Under the pieces are notes generated by a model. It was not told the origin of the DNA and ran no database searches. It saw nothing but the letters and a program-made list of their open reading frames with translations. Below are positions 40,805-51,284 of a stretch of DNA of 64,000 nucleotides, piece after piece. This DNA is from DATKFM01 sp963851215. GTDB taxonomy: Bacteria; Pseudomonadota; Alphaproteobacteria; Dongiales; Dongiaceae. A program made the translations under genes and the position numbers. The DNA lies in assembly GCA_963851215.1 (NCBI GenBank), contig CAWKOG010000016.1, positions 186,001 to 250,000 of the forward strand, given 5' to 3'. Position 1 is the stretch's first letter, and each line of letters begins with the position of its first letter.

Positions 40805-42057
40805 CTAGTGGGGAATGCCGGCGGCGGCGGCTTCGTCAACCAGCGCGCCTGATGGAGAAGCGGTTGAGATCGAAGGCCTCGGAATAGATGTGATGCCTGC
40901 CGGTGGCGATGATGTGCGCCAGCAGATAGCCGCCGGCGGGGATCGCCTTGAAGCCGCCGGTGCCCCAGCCGCAATTGAGATAGAGACCCTCCACCGGCGA
41001 CGGGCCGAGGATCGGGCTGGAATCATGCACGACATCCACCAGGCCGGCCCACTTCCGCAGCATCTTCAGCTCGCGGAAAATCGGGAACATCTCCGTCAGG
41101 CCCGCAGACCACGGTTTCGACCACAGGCAAATTGCCGCGCTGGGCATAGGAGGGATAGAGATCGAGCCCACCGCCGAACACCAGCTCGCCCTTGTCGGAC
41201 TGGCTGACATAGGTGCCGGTCGCCGGCGAGATCGCGACGGTGTGCAGGATCGGCTTCACCGGCTCGCTCACCATCGCCTGCAGCGCATAGCTGGTGACCG
41301 GCAGGCGGAAGCCGGCCTTCGCCGCCATCACGCCGGAATGGCCGGCGACGGCGAGGCCGACGGCGCCCGCCTCGATCACGCCCTTGTTGGTTTCGATCGC
41401 GGTGACACGGCCGCTCGACATTCGGAACCCCGCGACCTCGCAATTCTGGATGATGTCGACTCCCAGCGCATCGGCGCCGCGGGCATAGCCCCAGGCGACC
41501 GCGTCATGGCGGGCGATGCCGCCGCGGCCCTGATAGAAGGCGCCATGGACGGGGAACGCGCGCTCATCGCTGAAATTCAGGATCGGCACCAGCTTGCGCA
41601 CGTCCTGGGCATCCAGCAGCTCGGCATCGATGCCGTTGAGCTGCATGGCGTTCACCGAGCGGGCGAACAGCTCCATTTCCTGTCGCGAATGGGCGAAGAA
41701 CAGCAGGCCGCGCTGGCTCAGCATGATGTTGAAGTTGAGATCGTCGCTCAGCTTCTCATAGAGCCGCAGCGCCAGATCGTAGACCGCGGCGCTCTCGGGG
41801 TGGAAATAGTTGGAGCGGATGACTGTCGTGTTGCGGCCGGTATTGCCGCCGCCGATCCACCCCTTCTCCAGCACCGCCACATTGCGCACGCCGTGGTTCT
41901 TCGCGAGGTAGTAGGCCGTCGCCAGCCCATGGCCGCCGCCGCCGATGATCACCACATCATAGCGCGGCTTGGGCGCCGCGCTGCGCCAGGCCGGCGACCA
42001 GCCGCGATGGCCGGCGAGGCCTTGCCGTATCAGCGAGAAGACGGAATAGCGGGTCAT
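40805..42057 (-). CDS. soxB: Sarcosine oxidase beta subunit (frameshifted)
   Basis: About 416 residues, with indels near 41100 and 40850. The FAD-binding motif is YDVVIIGGGGHGLATAYYLAK, followed by EKGWIGGGNTGRNTTVIRSNY, where covalent FMN/FAD chemistry is placed in the family, and LNCGWGTGGFKAIPAGG near the C-terminus. The repaired end is LVDEAAAAGIPH. It carries the sarcosine oxidation site. It is the first gene of the operon, and the region 42058-42177 before it holds the divergent promoters for sox and the VOC gene. Confidence 0.93.
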
Positions 42058-42177
42058 GAATGATAGGCGGTGGGGACTCGGCTGTGCGGCAGAATTTACA
42101 ACAGAATCGCGCCGCGTTGGCAAATTGGTACCGGGGTCCTAACTTCGCCCGAGATCGCGTCAGTGGGGGACATTACG

Positions 42178-42598
42178 ATGGATTGGGCGAAACTGGTTCC
42201 GGAACTCCTTTGCTCGGACACGGCGCGCAGTATCGCCTTCTATCGCGATGTGCTGGGCTTCAAGATCCTCTATGAGCGGCCCGAGGAGGGCTTCGCTTAC
42301 ATGGATTTGGATGGCGCGTCGATCATGCTGGAGCGGGAAAGCGACTATTGGTTCACCGGCAAGCTGGAGCGGCCCTATGGCCGGGGCATCAATTTTGAGA
42401 TCGGCGTCGAAGATGTGGATGCGCTCTGCCGGCAGGTGAGGGCGGCTGATGTGACATGTTCCGCGAGATCGAGGAGCGCTGGTATCGGCGGGACGACAGG
42501 AGGTCGGCAACCGGCAATTCCTGGTGCAGGACCCCGACGGATACCTACTCAGGTTTGCGCAGGATTTGGGCGTGAGGCCGCTGCAACAGCAGCGGTAG
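42178..42598 (+). CDS. VOC (glyoxalase/bleomycin-resistance-like) protein (frameshifted)
   Basis: About 139 residues, with indels near 42455 and 42500. It has the paired beta-alpha-beta-beta-beta unit: VPELLCSDTARSIAFYRDVLGF, FAYMDLDGASIMLERES, RGINFEIGVEDVDALCRQV and, after repair, NRQFLVQDPDGYLLRF. The terminal DPDGYLLRF is typical of metal-binding VOC folds. Function could be bleomycin-type drug sequestration or a lyase. The ATG at 42178 follows GGGGGA. It converges with the DUF6285 gene, 2 bases apart. Confidence 0.85.
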
Positions 42599-42600
42599 CT

Positions 42601-42962
42601 TCAGCGCCGGTCTTCTGGCGCCAGCGCCTCTGGCTTCGTCGCCTGCATGCGCAGGACCGCGAGGCGATAGAGCCTTTGATAGAGCGAGCCGTCGGCATCG
42701 AGCGTGCCGATGCGGATGGCGGTGACAACAGCGCCGAGATCGCGGCCGTCACCGAATTGACGCACAATTTCCTCCTCCTGAGCTGCGATGTCCTGCGCCA
42801 TTGCCTGGTCGCGCTTCGACCAGTTCGCGGGCACGGACGATCATGGCGGCGATGAAGCGGGCCTCGCTGCTGCCGGCTGATGGCGTGCCGGCATCGAGCG
42901 CGGTTTGCGCGGCTTCGGCAGCGGTGAGCAGGCTCTCGCCTGTCGAGTGCGTCGCCGCTCAT
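42601..42962 (-). CDS. DUF6285-like protein (frameshifted)
   Basis: About 120 residues, with indels near 42935 and 42830. Repaired text: MSGDALDR, ESLLTAAEAAQTALDAG, ARFIAAMIVRARE, AQDIAAQEEEIVRQFGDG, GTLDADGSLYQRLYRLAVLRM. All-helical. Position after an acyl-CoA dehydrogenase and a phosphotransferase, with an ATGA overlap to the latter, matches the DUF6285 neighbourhood. The role is unknown; it is probably an accessory to the kinase. Confidence 0.6.
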
Positions 42963-44009
42963 GATGCGCGCGCCCATTTGTCAGGTGGCGTCATGCGCAA
43001 CACGTCGTATTCAAGCTCGTCGGCGATCCGGCCGGTGAGCGCCAAGGGTAAGCGACGGTTCTGCGCCGGACGCGTGGCGCCAGCCCTGCAGCAGCGCGAT
43101 GGCGGCCCAGCGCAGATGGGCGACCACCTCCCAATAGCGCACGCGCCGCGTCATCCACTTTGCGTCCGCTGGCGATCTCGTAAGCGCGGTAGAATCGCGC
43201 GCGATCGCCGATGCCGCCGGCCTCCAGATCGTCGCGGCCGAAGCGCCAGCAGCGGGCGCAGAACCAGCCGATATCGGCCATGGGATCGCCCCAGGCGGCG
43301 AACTCCCAATCGAGCACCGCCGTGAGGCCGCGTTCGTCGACCATGTAGTTGCCGGTGCGGAAGTCGCGATGGGTGAGAAGTATTTCGGCCGGCGCGGGCG
43401 CGTGCAACCTCGGCCCAGCGCAGGCCCCATTCCAACCCAGGACGGCGCAGCGGCGTGGAGTTGAGATAGCCGCGCAGTTCCGTCACGGCGGCGAGCGCCG
43501 GATCATTTGGCGGCGCGCCGAGGAAAGCGAGATCGGCGCGCGGCAACGCGATCTTGTGGATTAGTGCCAGCTCGCACGCCAATCGCTCCGTCAGCAGCGC
43601 GCGGTCGCCGCCGAGCGAGGTATCTTTCACGACTTTCGATCCAAGGCCGACGCCGGCAACGTACTCGTAAATCGCGAATGGCGCGCCGAGAATGGCGGCA
43701 TCGGCGCAGGCCGCAACTGGCTTCGGCACCGTGACGCCGCTTTCATGGGCCGCCCGCACCAGCGCGAATTCCTCGAAACGAGAGCGGCTGGCGGCAATGG
43801 TGGAGCGCGCATCCTTGCGCAGCACATAGCGCCGCTCCCCCGCCTCGCGCCCGCCGGCGAAAACGCAATGCAGCCTCCAGTTCTCCTGGATCGCCCCGCC
43901 GCTGAGTGGCGCGATGTCGACGGATATCCGCGCGCTTGCGGCAGCCGAATTCCGCCGCAAGCCAGCGCGTGAGCGCGTCGCGCCAAGCGATGTCCTGGGG
44001 AGTACTCAT
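42959..44009 (-). CDS. Phosphotransferase (ACAD10-type aminoglycoside phosphotransferase fold), frameshifted
   Basis: About 349 residues, with indels near 43940, 43400, 43140 and 43060. The kinase hallmarks are intact: ATP-loop region PLSGGAIQENWRL, YVLRKDA for the binding Lys, the catalytic loop THRDFRTGNYMV and the metal loop DWEFAAWGDPMADIGWFC. The C-terminus, after repair, reads GRIADELEYDVLRMTPPDKW. Relatives phosphorylate hydroxyacyl substrates (as in 4-hydroxy acid catabolism with ACAD10/11), which fits the acyl-CoA dehydrogenase 15 bases upstream. The ATG at 44009 gives MSTPQDIAWRDALTRW. Confidence 0.88.
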
Positions 44010-44024
44010 GACAGCAGCGCGGAC

Positions 44025-45224
44025 CTAGACACCCCATCGCCAGAAATCGTTGCCCTCTTCTCCGTAAGCCCGCGCCAGCACCATGCGGTGGACCTCGCTG
44101 GCGCCGTCCACCAGGCGGGCCTGGCGGGCGTAGCGGTAGATCCATTCCAGCACCGTGTCCTTGGAGTAGCCGCGGGCGCCGTTGAGCTGGATCGCGGTGT
44201 CGGCCGCCTTGTGCAGGGTGTCGGCCACCTGGACCTTGGCCATGGAGATTTCCTTCCGCGCCCGGTCGCCCTGGTCCAGCTTCCAGGCGGCATGCATCAC
44301 CAGCAGCCGGCCGATCTGGATCTCCGACGCCACCTCGCCCAGCTTGAGCTGCACGGATTCGCGCTCCCCGAGCTTCAGGCCGAAACCCTCGCGGCGCTCC
44401 ACATAATCCTGGGCAATCTCCATGCAGCGCTTGGCGAGGCCGAGCCAGCGCATGCAATGGGTCAGCCGCGCCGGGCCGAGGCGGATCTGCGTGGCCTTCA
44501 GGCCGTCGCCCACTTCCATCAGCCGGTTCTCATCCGGGATCTCCAGGCCGTCGAAGATCACCTCGCCATGGCCGCCATGTTCCTCCGGCCCCATGATGGG
44601 AATGCGCCGCTCCACCCGCCAGCCCGGCTGGTCGCGGTGGAACAGGAAGGCGGTGAGGCCCTTGCGCGCGTCATCCGAGGTGCGGGCGATCAGGATGAAA
44701 TGATCCGCCGCCGAGGCGCCGGTGATGAACCATTTGTGCCCGGTGACCGTCCATTTGCCGCCGGACTTCACCGCCGCCGTGCGGATCATGGCGGGGTCGG
44801 AGCCGCCGCCGGGATGGGGCTCGGTCATGACGAAGGCGGAGCGGACCTTGCCGTCGATGATCGGCTGCAGCCAGCGGTCCTTCTGGGCCTCGGTCGCCAC
44901 CTTGTTCAGCAGGTTCATGTTGCCGTCGTCGGGCGCGGCGCAGTTGAAGCAGGCGGGACCAAAGATGGAGCGGTTGGCCTCCTCATACATCGCCGCCCAG
45001 CCCACGACAGGCAGTCCCATGCCGCCGCGGGATTTCGGCGATTGCGGCGCCCAGAGGCCAGCCGCCTTCGCCCGGGCGCGGGGAGCGTCCAGCATATCCA
45101 GCCGGATGTTTTCGTGGGCGTCGTAGTTGTCACGGTCCCGCTCCAGCGGCAGCACCTCGTCCCCGACGAAGCGGCGGACGCGCTGGCGAAGCTCTTCCAG
45201 GTCTGGCGGCAGGGTGAAGTCCAT
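44025..45224 (-). CDS. Acyl-CoA dehydrogenase, ACAD10/11-like
   Basis: Intact 399-residue FAD enzyme. FVMTEPHPGGGSDP and GHKWFITGASAADHF mark the middle domain; KLGERESVQLKLGEVASEIQ and AIQLNGARGYSKDTVLEWIYRYA-type text, then DGASEVHRMVLAR, mark the C-terminal domain. The DGxxEVHR ending, in place of YEGTxxIQR, is the ACAD10/11 form. In that subfamily the enzyme works with a kinase to strip a 4-hydroxyl group from hydroxyacyl-CoA, and the kinase is the next gene here. It is the first gene of a three-gene operon. Confidence 0.92.
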   Translation of the reverse strand: MDFTLPPDLEELRQRVRRFVGDEVLPLERDRDNYDAHENIRLDMLDAPRARAKAAGLWAPQSPKSRGGMGLPVVGWAAMYEEANRSIFGPACFNCAAPDDGNMNLLNKVATEAQKDRWLQPIIDGKVRSAFVMTEPHPGGGSDPAMIRTAAVKSGGKWTVTGHKWFITGASAADHFILIARTSDDARKGLTAFLFHRDQPGWRVERRIPIMGPEEHGGHGEVIFDGLEIPDENRLMEVGDGLKATQIRLGPARLTHCMRWLGLAKRCMEIAQDYVERREGFGLKLGERESVQLKLGEVASEIQIGRLLVMHAAWKLDQGDRARKEISMAKVQVADTLHKAADTAIQLNGARGYSKDTVLEWIYRYARQARLVDGASEVHRMVLARAYGEEGNDFWRWGV

Positions 45225-45292
45225 GGCGGCTCGCCCGGTAACTATTGACCATCAAGTCATAGCCGCCCGGCGGCGTTCCGCCAACCGAACGG

Positions 45293-45769
45293 TCAGAACA
45301 CAAGGCCGCCATGGCTCCCGGCGACGGCGCCTGCGGCGACCACCAGCGACAGAATCAGCAGCACCACATGCAGCCGGTAAACCAGGCGGTGGGCGCGGGC
45401 GGGGTCGCGCGCGACCTTCGCCAGCAGCCAGGCATCCAGGAACAGCGGCTCGCCAATGAAGAGGATGAAGCTGAAGATCGCCCAGACCAGGATCATGCCA
45501 TGCATCCACCAGAAGGACGGTTCGGCGAACCGGTACCAGAGGTCATAGTCATAGAGAATGTAGAATCCCGTGAGTCCGGCCAGCAGCGAGGCGAATCGCG
45601 CCAGCCAGGCGAAGCGATTTTCCAGCAATATGAACTTATCGAGCCAATCGGCGCGGCCAGCCTGCGGCCGCAGCGCCGGCAGCAGCACAAGGGTCACGAA
45701 TCCGACTCCGCCGATCCATATGACGACGGCGAGCACATGCAAAACCCGGGCGACGAGGGATAAATCCAT
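45293..45769 (-). CDS. CopD/DUF2269-like four-helix membrane protein
   Basis: Intact 158-residue inner-membrane protein. Helix 1 contains VARVLHVLAVVIWIGGVGFV with a His in the membrane, and helices 2-4 include FASLLAGLTGFYILYDYDLW, WMHGMILVWAIFSFILF and LHVVLLILSLVVAAGAV. The conserved membrane His residues and the WIGG motif resemble CopD and related heme- or copper-handling proteins. Function is unproven. It is monocistronic. Confidence 0.75.
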   Translation of the reverse strand: MDLSLVARVLHVLAVVIWIGGVGFVTLVLLPALRPQAGRADWLDKFILLENRFAWLARFASLLAGLTGFYILYDYDLWYRFAEPSFWWMHGMILVWAIFSFILFIGEPLFLDAWLLAKVARDPARAHRLVYRLHVVLLILSLVVAAGAVAGSHGGLVF

Positions 45770-46159
45770 GGCCGACAGGGTGCATCAGGCGGAGAATGCC
45801 GCGCATTGAGCCACGTCAACACACTTTTAACCATGATTTCGGGTCTTATCCCACTCTGGACGCGGCCTTTTTTGTATCGGATAGGGGATTTTCGCCTGAC
45901 CACGCGCCTAAGAATTGAATCCAGGCGGAAAGCGCTGCTGCTGCGATGGCGCCATTACTTTGTCACACTGGATGCCAGTGCCGGCGCGGAATGCAAGCCC
46001 ATGGCGCCGCGAAATAGGTTCGCGCCTTGCGCCAGATCAACGGCCGCTTAACCGAAGACTCCCCATTGTGCTATCGGAGTTCGCGTCCTCAACAAGGCCT
46101 GCCATCAATCGCTTCAGCATGACCGCTTCGCCAGCACCCGCCTGCCGCGACATCAGCGC
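45770..46159. other. Intergenic region upstream of sulP
   Basis: 390 bases between divergent genes. No gene, repeat family member or convincing hairpin was seen. It must hold the promoters of the CopD-like and SulP genes; I could not pick them with confidence. Confidence 0.6.
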
Positions 46160-47891
46160 ATGAGTCCCGAACAACCGGCGCCATCCCTGCCGGCCAACCC
46201 GGCATGGCATCTGTTCGTGCCGAAATTCTACACCGTGCTGAAGCAGGGCTATGGTGCTTCGGATCTGCGCCAGGATGTGCTGTCGGGCCTGACCGTCGCC
46301 ATTGTCGCCCTGCCCCTGGCCATGGCGCTGGCCATCGCCAGCGGCACCACGCCGGACAAGGGCCTGATCACGGTGGTGATCGGCGGGTTCCTGATCTCCG
46401 CCCTTGGCGGCAGCCGGTTCCAGATCGGCGGCCCGACCGGCGCCTTCGTGGTGGTGGTGTTCAATGTCATCCAGACCTACGGCTATGACGGGCTGGTAGT
46501 CGCCACGCTGATGGCCGGACTGATGCTGATCGCCGCCGGCCTGCTGCGGCTGGGCACCTGGATCAAATACATCCCCGACCCCGTGGTCACCGGTTTCACC
46601 GCCGGCATCGCCGTGATCATATTCTCGAGTCAGATCAAGGATTTGTTCGGGCTGCAGATGGCCCGGCTGCCTGCCGACTTCTCCATCAAACTGAGCGCGC
46701 TCTGGGCGGCGCGGGACACGGTGGATCCGGTGAACCTGGCGGTGGCGCTGGGGGCGCTGGCGATCATCATCCTGGTCCGGCTCTATGTGCCGAAGGTGCC
46801 GGCGTTCCTGGCGGCCGTGGTGGCCGCCGGCGTCGCGACCGCGATGCTGCAACTGCCCATCGACACCATCGCCTCGCGCTTCGGCCAGCTCCCCAGCAGC
46901 CTGCCGGTGCCGGCCCTGCCGGAGGTGGAGCTGGGCGCGGCTGCAGGAACTGCTGCCGAGCGCCTTCACCATCGCCTTCCTGGCTGGCGTCGAATCGCTG
47001 CTATCGGCCATGGTGGCGGACGGCATGACCGGGCGGCGCCACCGGTCCAACTGCGAACTGGTGGCCCAGGGCGTCGCGAATACCGCCTCGGCGCTGTTCG
47101 GCGGCATGCCTGCCACCGGCGCCATCGCCCGCACCGCCACCAATATCCGCTCCGGCGCCCGCTCGCCGATCTCCGGCATGCTGCATGCCGTGTTCGTGCT
47201 GCTGTTCATGCTGTTCCTGGCGCCGCTGGCGAACTACATCCCCCTGGCCAGCCTGGCCGCCGTGCTGGTGATCGTGGCCTGGAACATGAGCGAGCGGGAG
47301 CGCTTCCTGCATCTGCTGACCGGGCCCTGGGGCGACCGGCTGGTGCTGCTGCTCACGTTCGGCCTCACGGTGCTGGTGGATCTGACGGTCGCAATCGAGG
47401 TGGGCGTGGTGCTGGCGGCGATCCTGTTCATGCACCGCATGACCGAGGCGGTCTCCATCAGCAGCGGCGGCGCTCACCTGATCGAGGAGGATATCGACGA
47501 CTGGTCCCGCCCGGAGAAGGACAGCTATACCCAGCGCGCGGTGCTGCCGCCGGGCGTTGAGGTATTCCAGCTCCGCGGGCCGCTGTTCTTCGGCGTCGCC
47601 AATCGCCTGACCGACGTCATCGACAATATCGCGGGCATGCCCCGCATCTTCATCCTGCGCATGCGGGAGGTGCCGCTGATCGACAGCACCGGCGCCGCGC
47701 GGATTTCCGACTTCATCAAGAAGTGCCGGAAACACGGCACCCATCTGATCCTGTCCGGACTGCAGCCGCAGCCGCGCTCGATCCTCCGGCAGATGCGCGT
47801 GCTGAACGGCGACGCCGACGTGCAGCTCGCGGAGAATTTCGAGGCGGCGGTCAAGCTGGCGGAGCGGCTGGCGGGTGAGCAAAAAAGCTGA
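46160..47891 (+). CDS. SulP family anion transporter with STAS domain (frameshifted)
   Basis: About 576 residues with one indel near 46940 (extra G: gcggctg to gcgctg). The membrane domain opens DVLSGLTVAIVALPLAMALAIASG and has GPTGAFVVVVFNVIQ, ESLLSAMVADGMTGRRHRSN and GGMPATGAIARTATNIRSGA, all SulP signatures. The cytoplasmic STAS domain (about residues 450-560) has LRGPLFFGVANRL and LRMREVPLIDSTGA. Substrate could be sulfate, bicarbonate or dicarboxylate. No carbonic anhydrase or sulfate-assimilation gene is adjacent. Confidence 0.93.
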
Positions 47892-47904
47892 CCCATGCAA
47901 CAAT

Positions 47905-48066
47905 TCTGTCCCCTCACCGCACGAAATGGGGAGAGGGATAGGGTGAGGGGTGGTGCCGCTGGCACCAAGCTCGACCGTACTGCTTACTTCGTCACCACCC
48001 CCTCACTCGCAACAACCGCTGGACGCGGATGTTGCGTGTCTCTCCCCCACGAAGTGGGGGAGAGAC
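47905..48066. repeat. Repeat D, copy 2
   Basis: The CCCTCACC...GGGGAGAGGG...GGTGAGGGG half (47910-47952) is answered by CCACCCCCTCACTCGCAACA and a CTCTCCCCCAC...GTGGGGGAGAG hairpin (48042-48066). It sits between the convergent sulP and RND permease genes. The RND reading frame runs into it only because of an indel. Confidence 0.75.
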
Positions 48067-48091
48067 GACAATTGCATATTACAGCAGATCC

Positions 48092-51000
48092 TTACTCCGC
48101 CGGCGCCGGGGCCAGGGGCGGAGCCTGACGGCGTTCGGCGCGAGTCTCGCGCGAAGCGGCGGGTGGCTACGTAGAATACCGGCGTCAGAATCAGACCGAA
48201 CAGGGTCACGCCGAGCATGCCGCTGAAGACGGTGGTTCCCAGGGACTGGCGCATTTCCGCGCCGGCGCCGCTGGCGATCATCAGCGGCACGACGCCGAGG
48301 ATGAAGGCCAGGGACGTCATGAGGATCGGCCGCAGCCGGGTGCGCGCCGCATCGACGGCGGCATCGAAGCGGTCGGAGCCGTGTTCCTCCGCCTGCTTGG
48401 CGAACTCGACGATCAGGATGGCGTTCTTGGCCGCAAGTCCGACCAGGACGACGAAGCCGATCTGTCCCAGCACATCCACGCTCATGCCCCGCAGCAGCAG
48501 GCCCGATACCGCCGCCAGCAGGCACATGGGCACGATCAGGATGACCGCGAAGGGCAGGCTCCAGCTTTCATACTGGGCGGCCAGCACCAGGAACACGAAC
48601 ACCACGGCGGCGCCGAACACCAGCAGCGCCGTGTTGCCCACGAGCTTCTCCTGGTAGGCCAGCTCGGTCCATTCATAACTGAAGCCGTCGGGCAGCCGCT
48701 CCGCCGCCAGCTTTTCCATCGCGGCCAGGGCAAAGCCGGTTGAATATCCGGGCAGGGCATTCCCCTGCACTTCTGCGGCGGGATAGAGATTGTAGCGGGG
48801 CACGCGGTAGGGCCCGGTGATATCGCGGAAATTGGTCACGGCGCCGATAGGCACCATCTTGCCGGCATCGTTGCGCGTCTTGAGATTGGCGATGTCCCGG
48901 ATATCCTGGCGGAACTTGCCGTCGGCCTGGGCCGTCACCCGGTAGGTGCGGCCCAGCAGGTTGAAGTCATTGACGAAGGCGGAGCCGACATAGATCTCCA
49001 GCGTCTGGAAGACCCGTTCCGCCGTCACGCCCAGCATCTCCGCCCGCACGCGATCGATATCGGCGTAGATCTTGGGCGTACGGGTGTTGAACAGCGAGAA
49101 GATGCCCATCAGGCCCGGCGTCTGATTGGCGGCGCCGACGATATCCTGGGTCGCGGCTTCCAAGGCTTGCAGGCCGCGGCCGCGCTTGTCCTGGATCATC
49201 ATCTTGAAGCCGCCGGAATTGCCGATGCCACGCACCGGCGGCGGCGGGATGGTGATGATGAAGGCTTCCTGGATGACGCTCAGGCGCTGGGAAAGATCGC
49301 CGATGATATGCTGGGCGGAGAGGCCTTGGGCGGACCGTTCCTTGAACGGCGCCAGCGCCGAGAAGATGGCGCCGGCGTTCGGCGCATTGGTGAAAGTCGC
49401 GCCGTCGAATCCGGCAAAGGGCACCACATTGATCACGCCGGGAGTCTCCAGCATGATCTTGGCCGCATGCCGCACGACTTCGTCGGTGCGCGCCAGCGAA
49501 CTGCCGGGAGGCAACTGTATAACGGTGATCAGGTAGCCCTGGTCCAACTGCGGGATGAAGCCGGTGGGCGCGCGGTTGAACTGCCAGCCGGTGACCCCGA
49601 TCAAGCCGCCGAATACGACCAGCATCACGAAAACCAGGCGGACCAGCCGCCGAGGTCAGCCCGCCATAGCCGCCGGACAGTTTGTCGAACCCCCAGTTGA
49701 ATCCGCGGAAGAAGCCGCGGACCGGCCGCATCACCGCCCATCCCCCATGCGCGCCCTCCGTGTGGGGCTTGAACAACAGCGCGCACATGGCCGGACTCAG
49801 GGTCAGGGAGACGAAACAGGAGATGATCGTCGCCGAGGCGATGGTCACCGCGAACTGCCGGAAGAACTGGCCGGAAATGCCGGTGATGAAGGCCGCGGGA
49901 ATGAACACGGCGCAGAGCACAAGGGCGATGGCGATGAGGGCGCCGCCGACTTCGTCCATGGTGCGGTGCGCGGCCTCGCGCGGCGTCATGCCGCTGCGGA
50001 TATTGCGCTCCACATTCTCCACCACCACGATCGCGTCATCGACGACGATGCCGATGGCCAGCACCAGGCCGAACAGCGACAGGTTGTTGAGCGAGTAGCC
50101 GAGCGCGGCGAGGACCGCAAATGTGCCGATCAGCGACACGGGAATGGCGACGATGGGAATGATCGAGGCGCGCCAGGTCTGCAGGAACAGGATCACCACC
50201 AGGATGACCAGAGCGACCGCCTCGAAAATCGTCTTGATGACCTCGCTGACGGACTCGGCGATGAACTCGGTCGGGTTATAGACGATGTCGTAGCGCAGGC
50301 CCTCCGGAAACGACGTCGACAGATCCACCATCGTCGACTTGATGTTCTCCGCCGTTTCCAGCGCGTTGGAGCCCGGCCGCTGGAAGATGAGGAGCGGCAC
50401 CGCCGGCAGCTGGTCGAGATAACCGTTGGCGTCGTAGCTCTGTGCCGCAAGCTCCACCCGGGCGATGTCGCGGACACGGGTCACGCGCCCGTCGGGATCG
50501 GTCTTGACGACGATGTTGGAGAACTGGCGCTCATCGACCAGCCGGCCCAGCGTTTCGATGCTGAGCTGGAAGGCGCCCGGGTCCGGCACCGGCGGCTGAT
50601 TGAGCGAGCCTGACGCCACCTGCACGTTCTGCGCCTGCAGGGCGGCGACCACTTCGCCGGCCGTGAGATTGCGCACTGCCGTGCGCTCAGGATCAAGCCA
50701 GACGCGCATGGAATAGTCGCGCGCGCCGAACACCCTGACATCGCCGACGCCGTTGATGCGCGCCAGCACATCCTTCACCTGCAACGTCGCATAGTTGGAG
50801 ATGTAGAGCTGATCCCGCGACTGATCCGGCGAGCTCAGATGAATGACCATCATCAGGTCCGGCGAGTTCTTGCGCACGGTGATGCCGAGGCGGCGCACTT
50901 CCTCCGGCAGCCGGGCTTCGGCGACGGCGACGCGGTTCTGCACCAGGACTTGCGCTGTATCGAGATCGGTGCCCAGGGCGAAGGTGACGGTGATGGACAG

Positions 51001-51267
51001 CATGCCATCGCCGGTCGCTTGCGAGGTCATGTAGAGCATGTCCTCGACGCCGTTGATCTCCTGCTCCAGCGGCACGGCGACCGTGTTGCTGACCACTTCG
51101 GCCGACGCGCCAGGATAATTGGCGCTCACCACGATGGTCGGCGGCGCGATCTCCGGATACTGCGCCACCGGCAGGGTGAAGTAGGCCACCGCGCCGATCA
51201 GCGTGATGAAGATCGACAGGACGGTGGCGAAGATCGGCCGTTCGATGAAGAAATGGGACAGGTTCAT
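48092..51267 (-). CDS. RND multidrug efflux pump inner-membrane subunit (frameshifted)
   Basis: HAE1-type (AcrB/MexB-like) proton-driven pump of about 1,057 residues, with indels near 49650 and 48140. It begins MNLSHFFIERPIFATVLSIF. The first half has the transmembrane proton-relay pair in GIVVDDAIVVVENVER; the second half has the DVLGQIGFVVLVGLAAKNAILIV-type block and GFSYEWTELAYQEKLVG. My preferred end is APPLAPAPAE at 48092; without the second correction the frame runs into repeat D. It is preceded by its adaptor gene 17 bases upstream. No outer-membrane channel gene is in the window. Confidence 0.92.
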
Positions 51268-51284
51268 CCGCTGGCTCCGGCGCG

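Noticed and set aside
48003..48091. RND pump frame continuing into repeat D copy 2
   Set aside because: The extra C-terminal text matches no RND protein. A stop at 48092 after one correction gives a usual short Pro/Ala tail.
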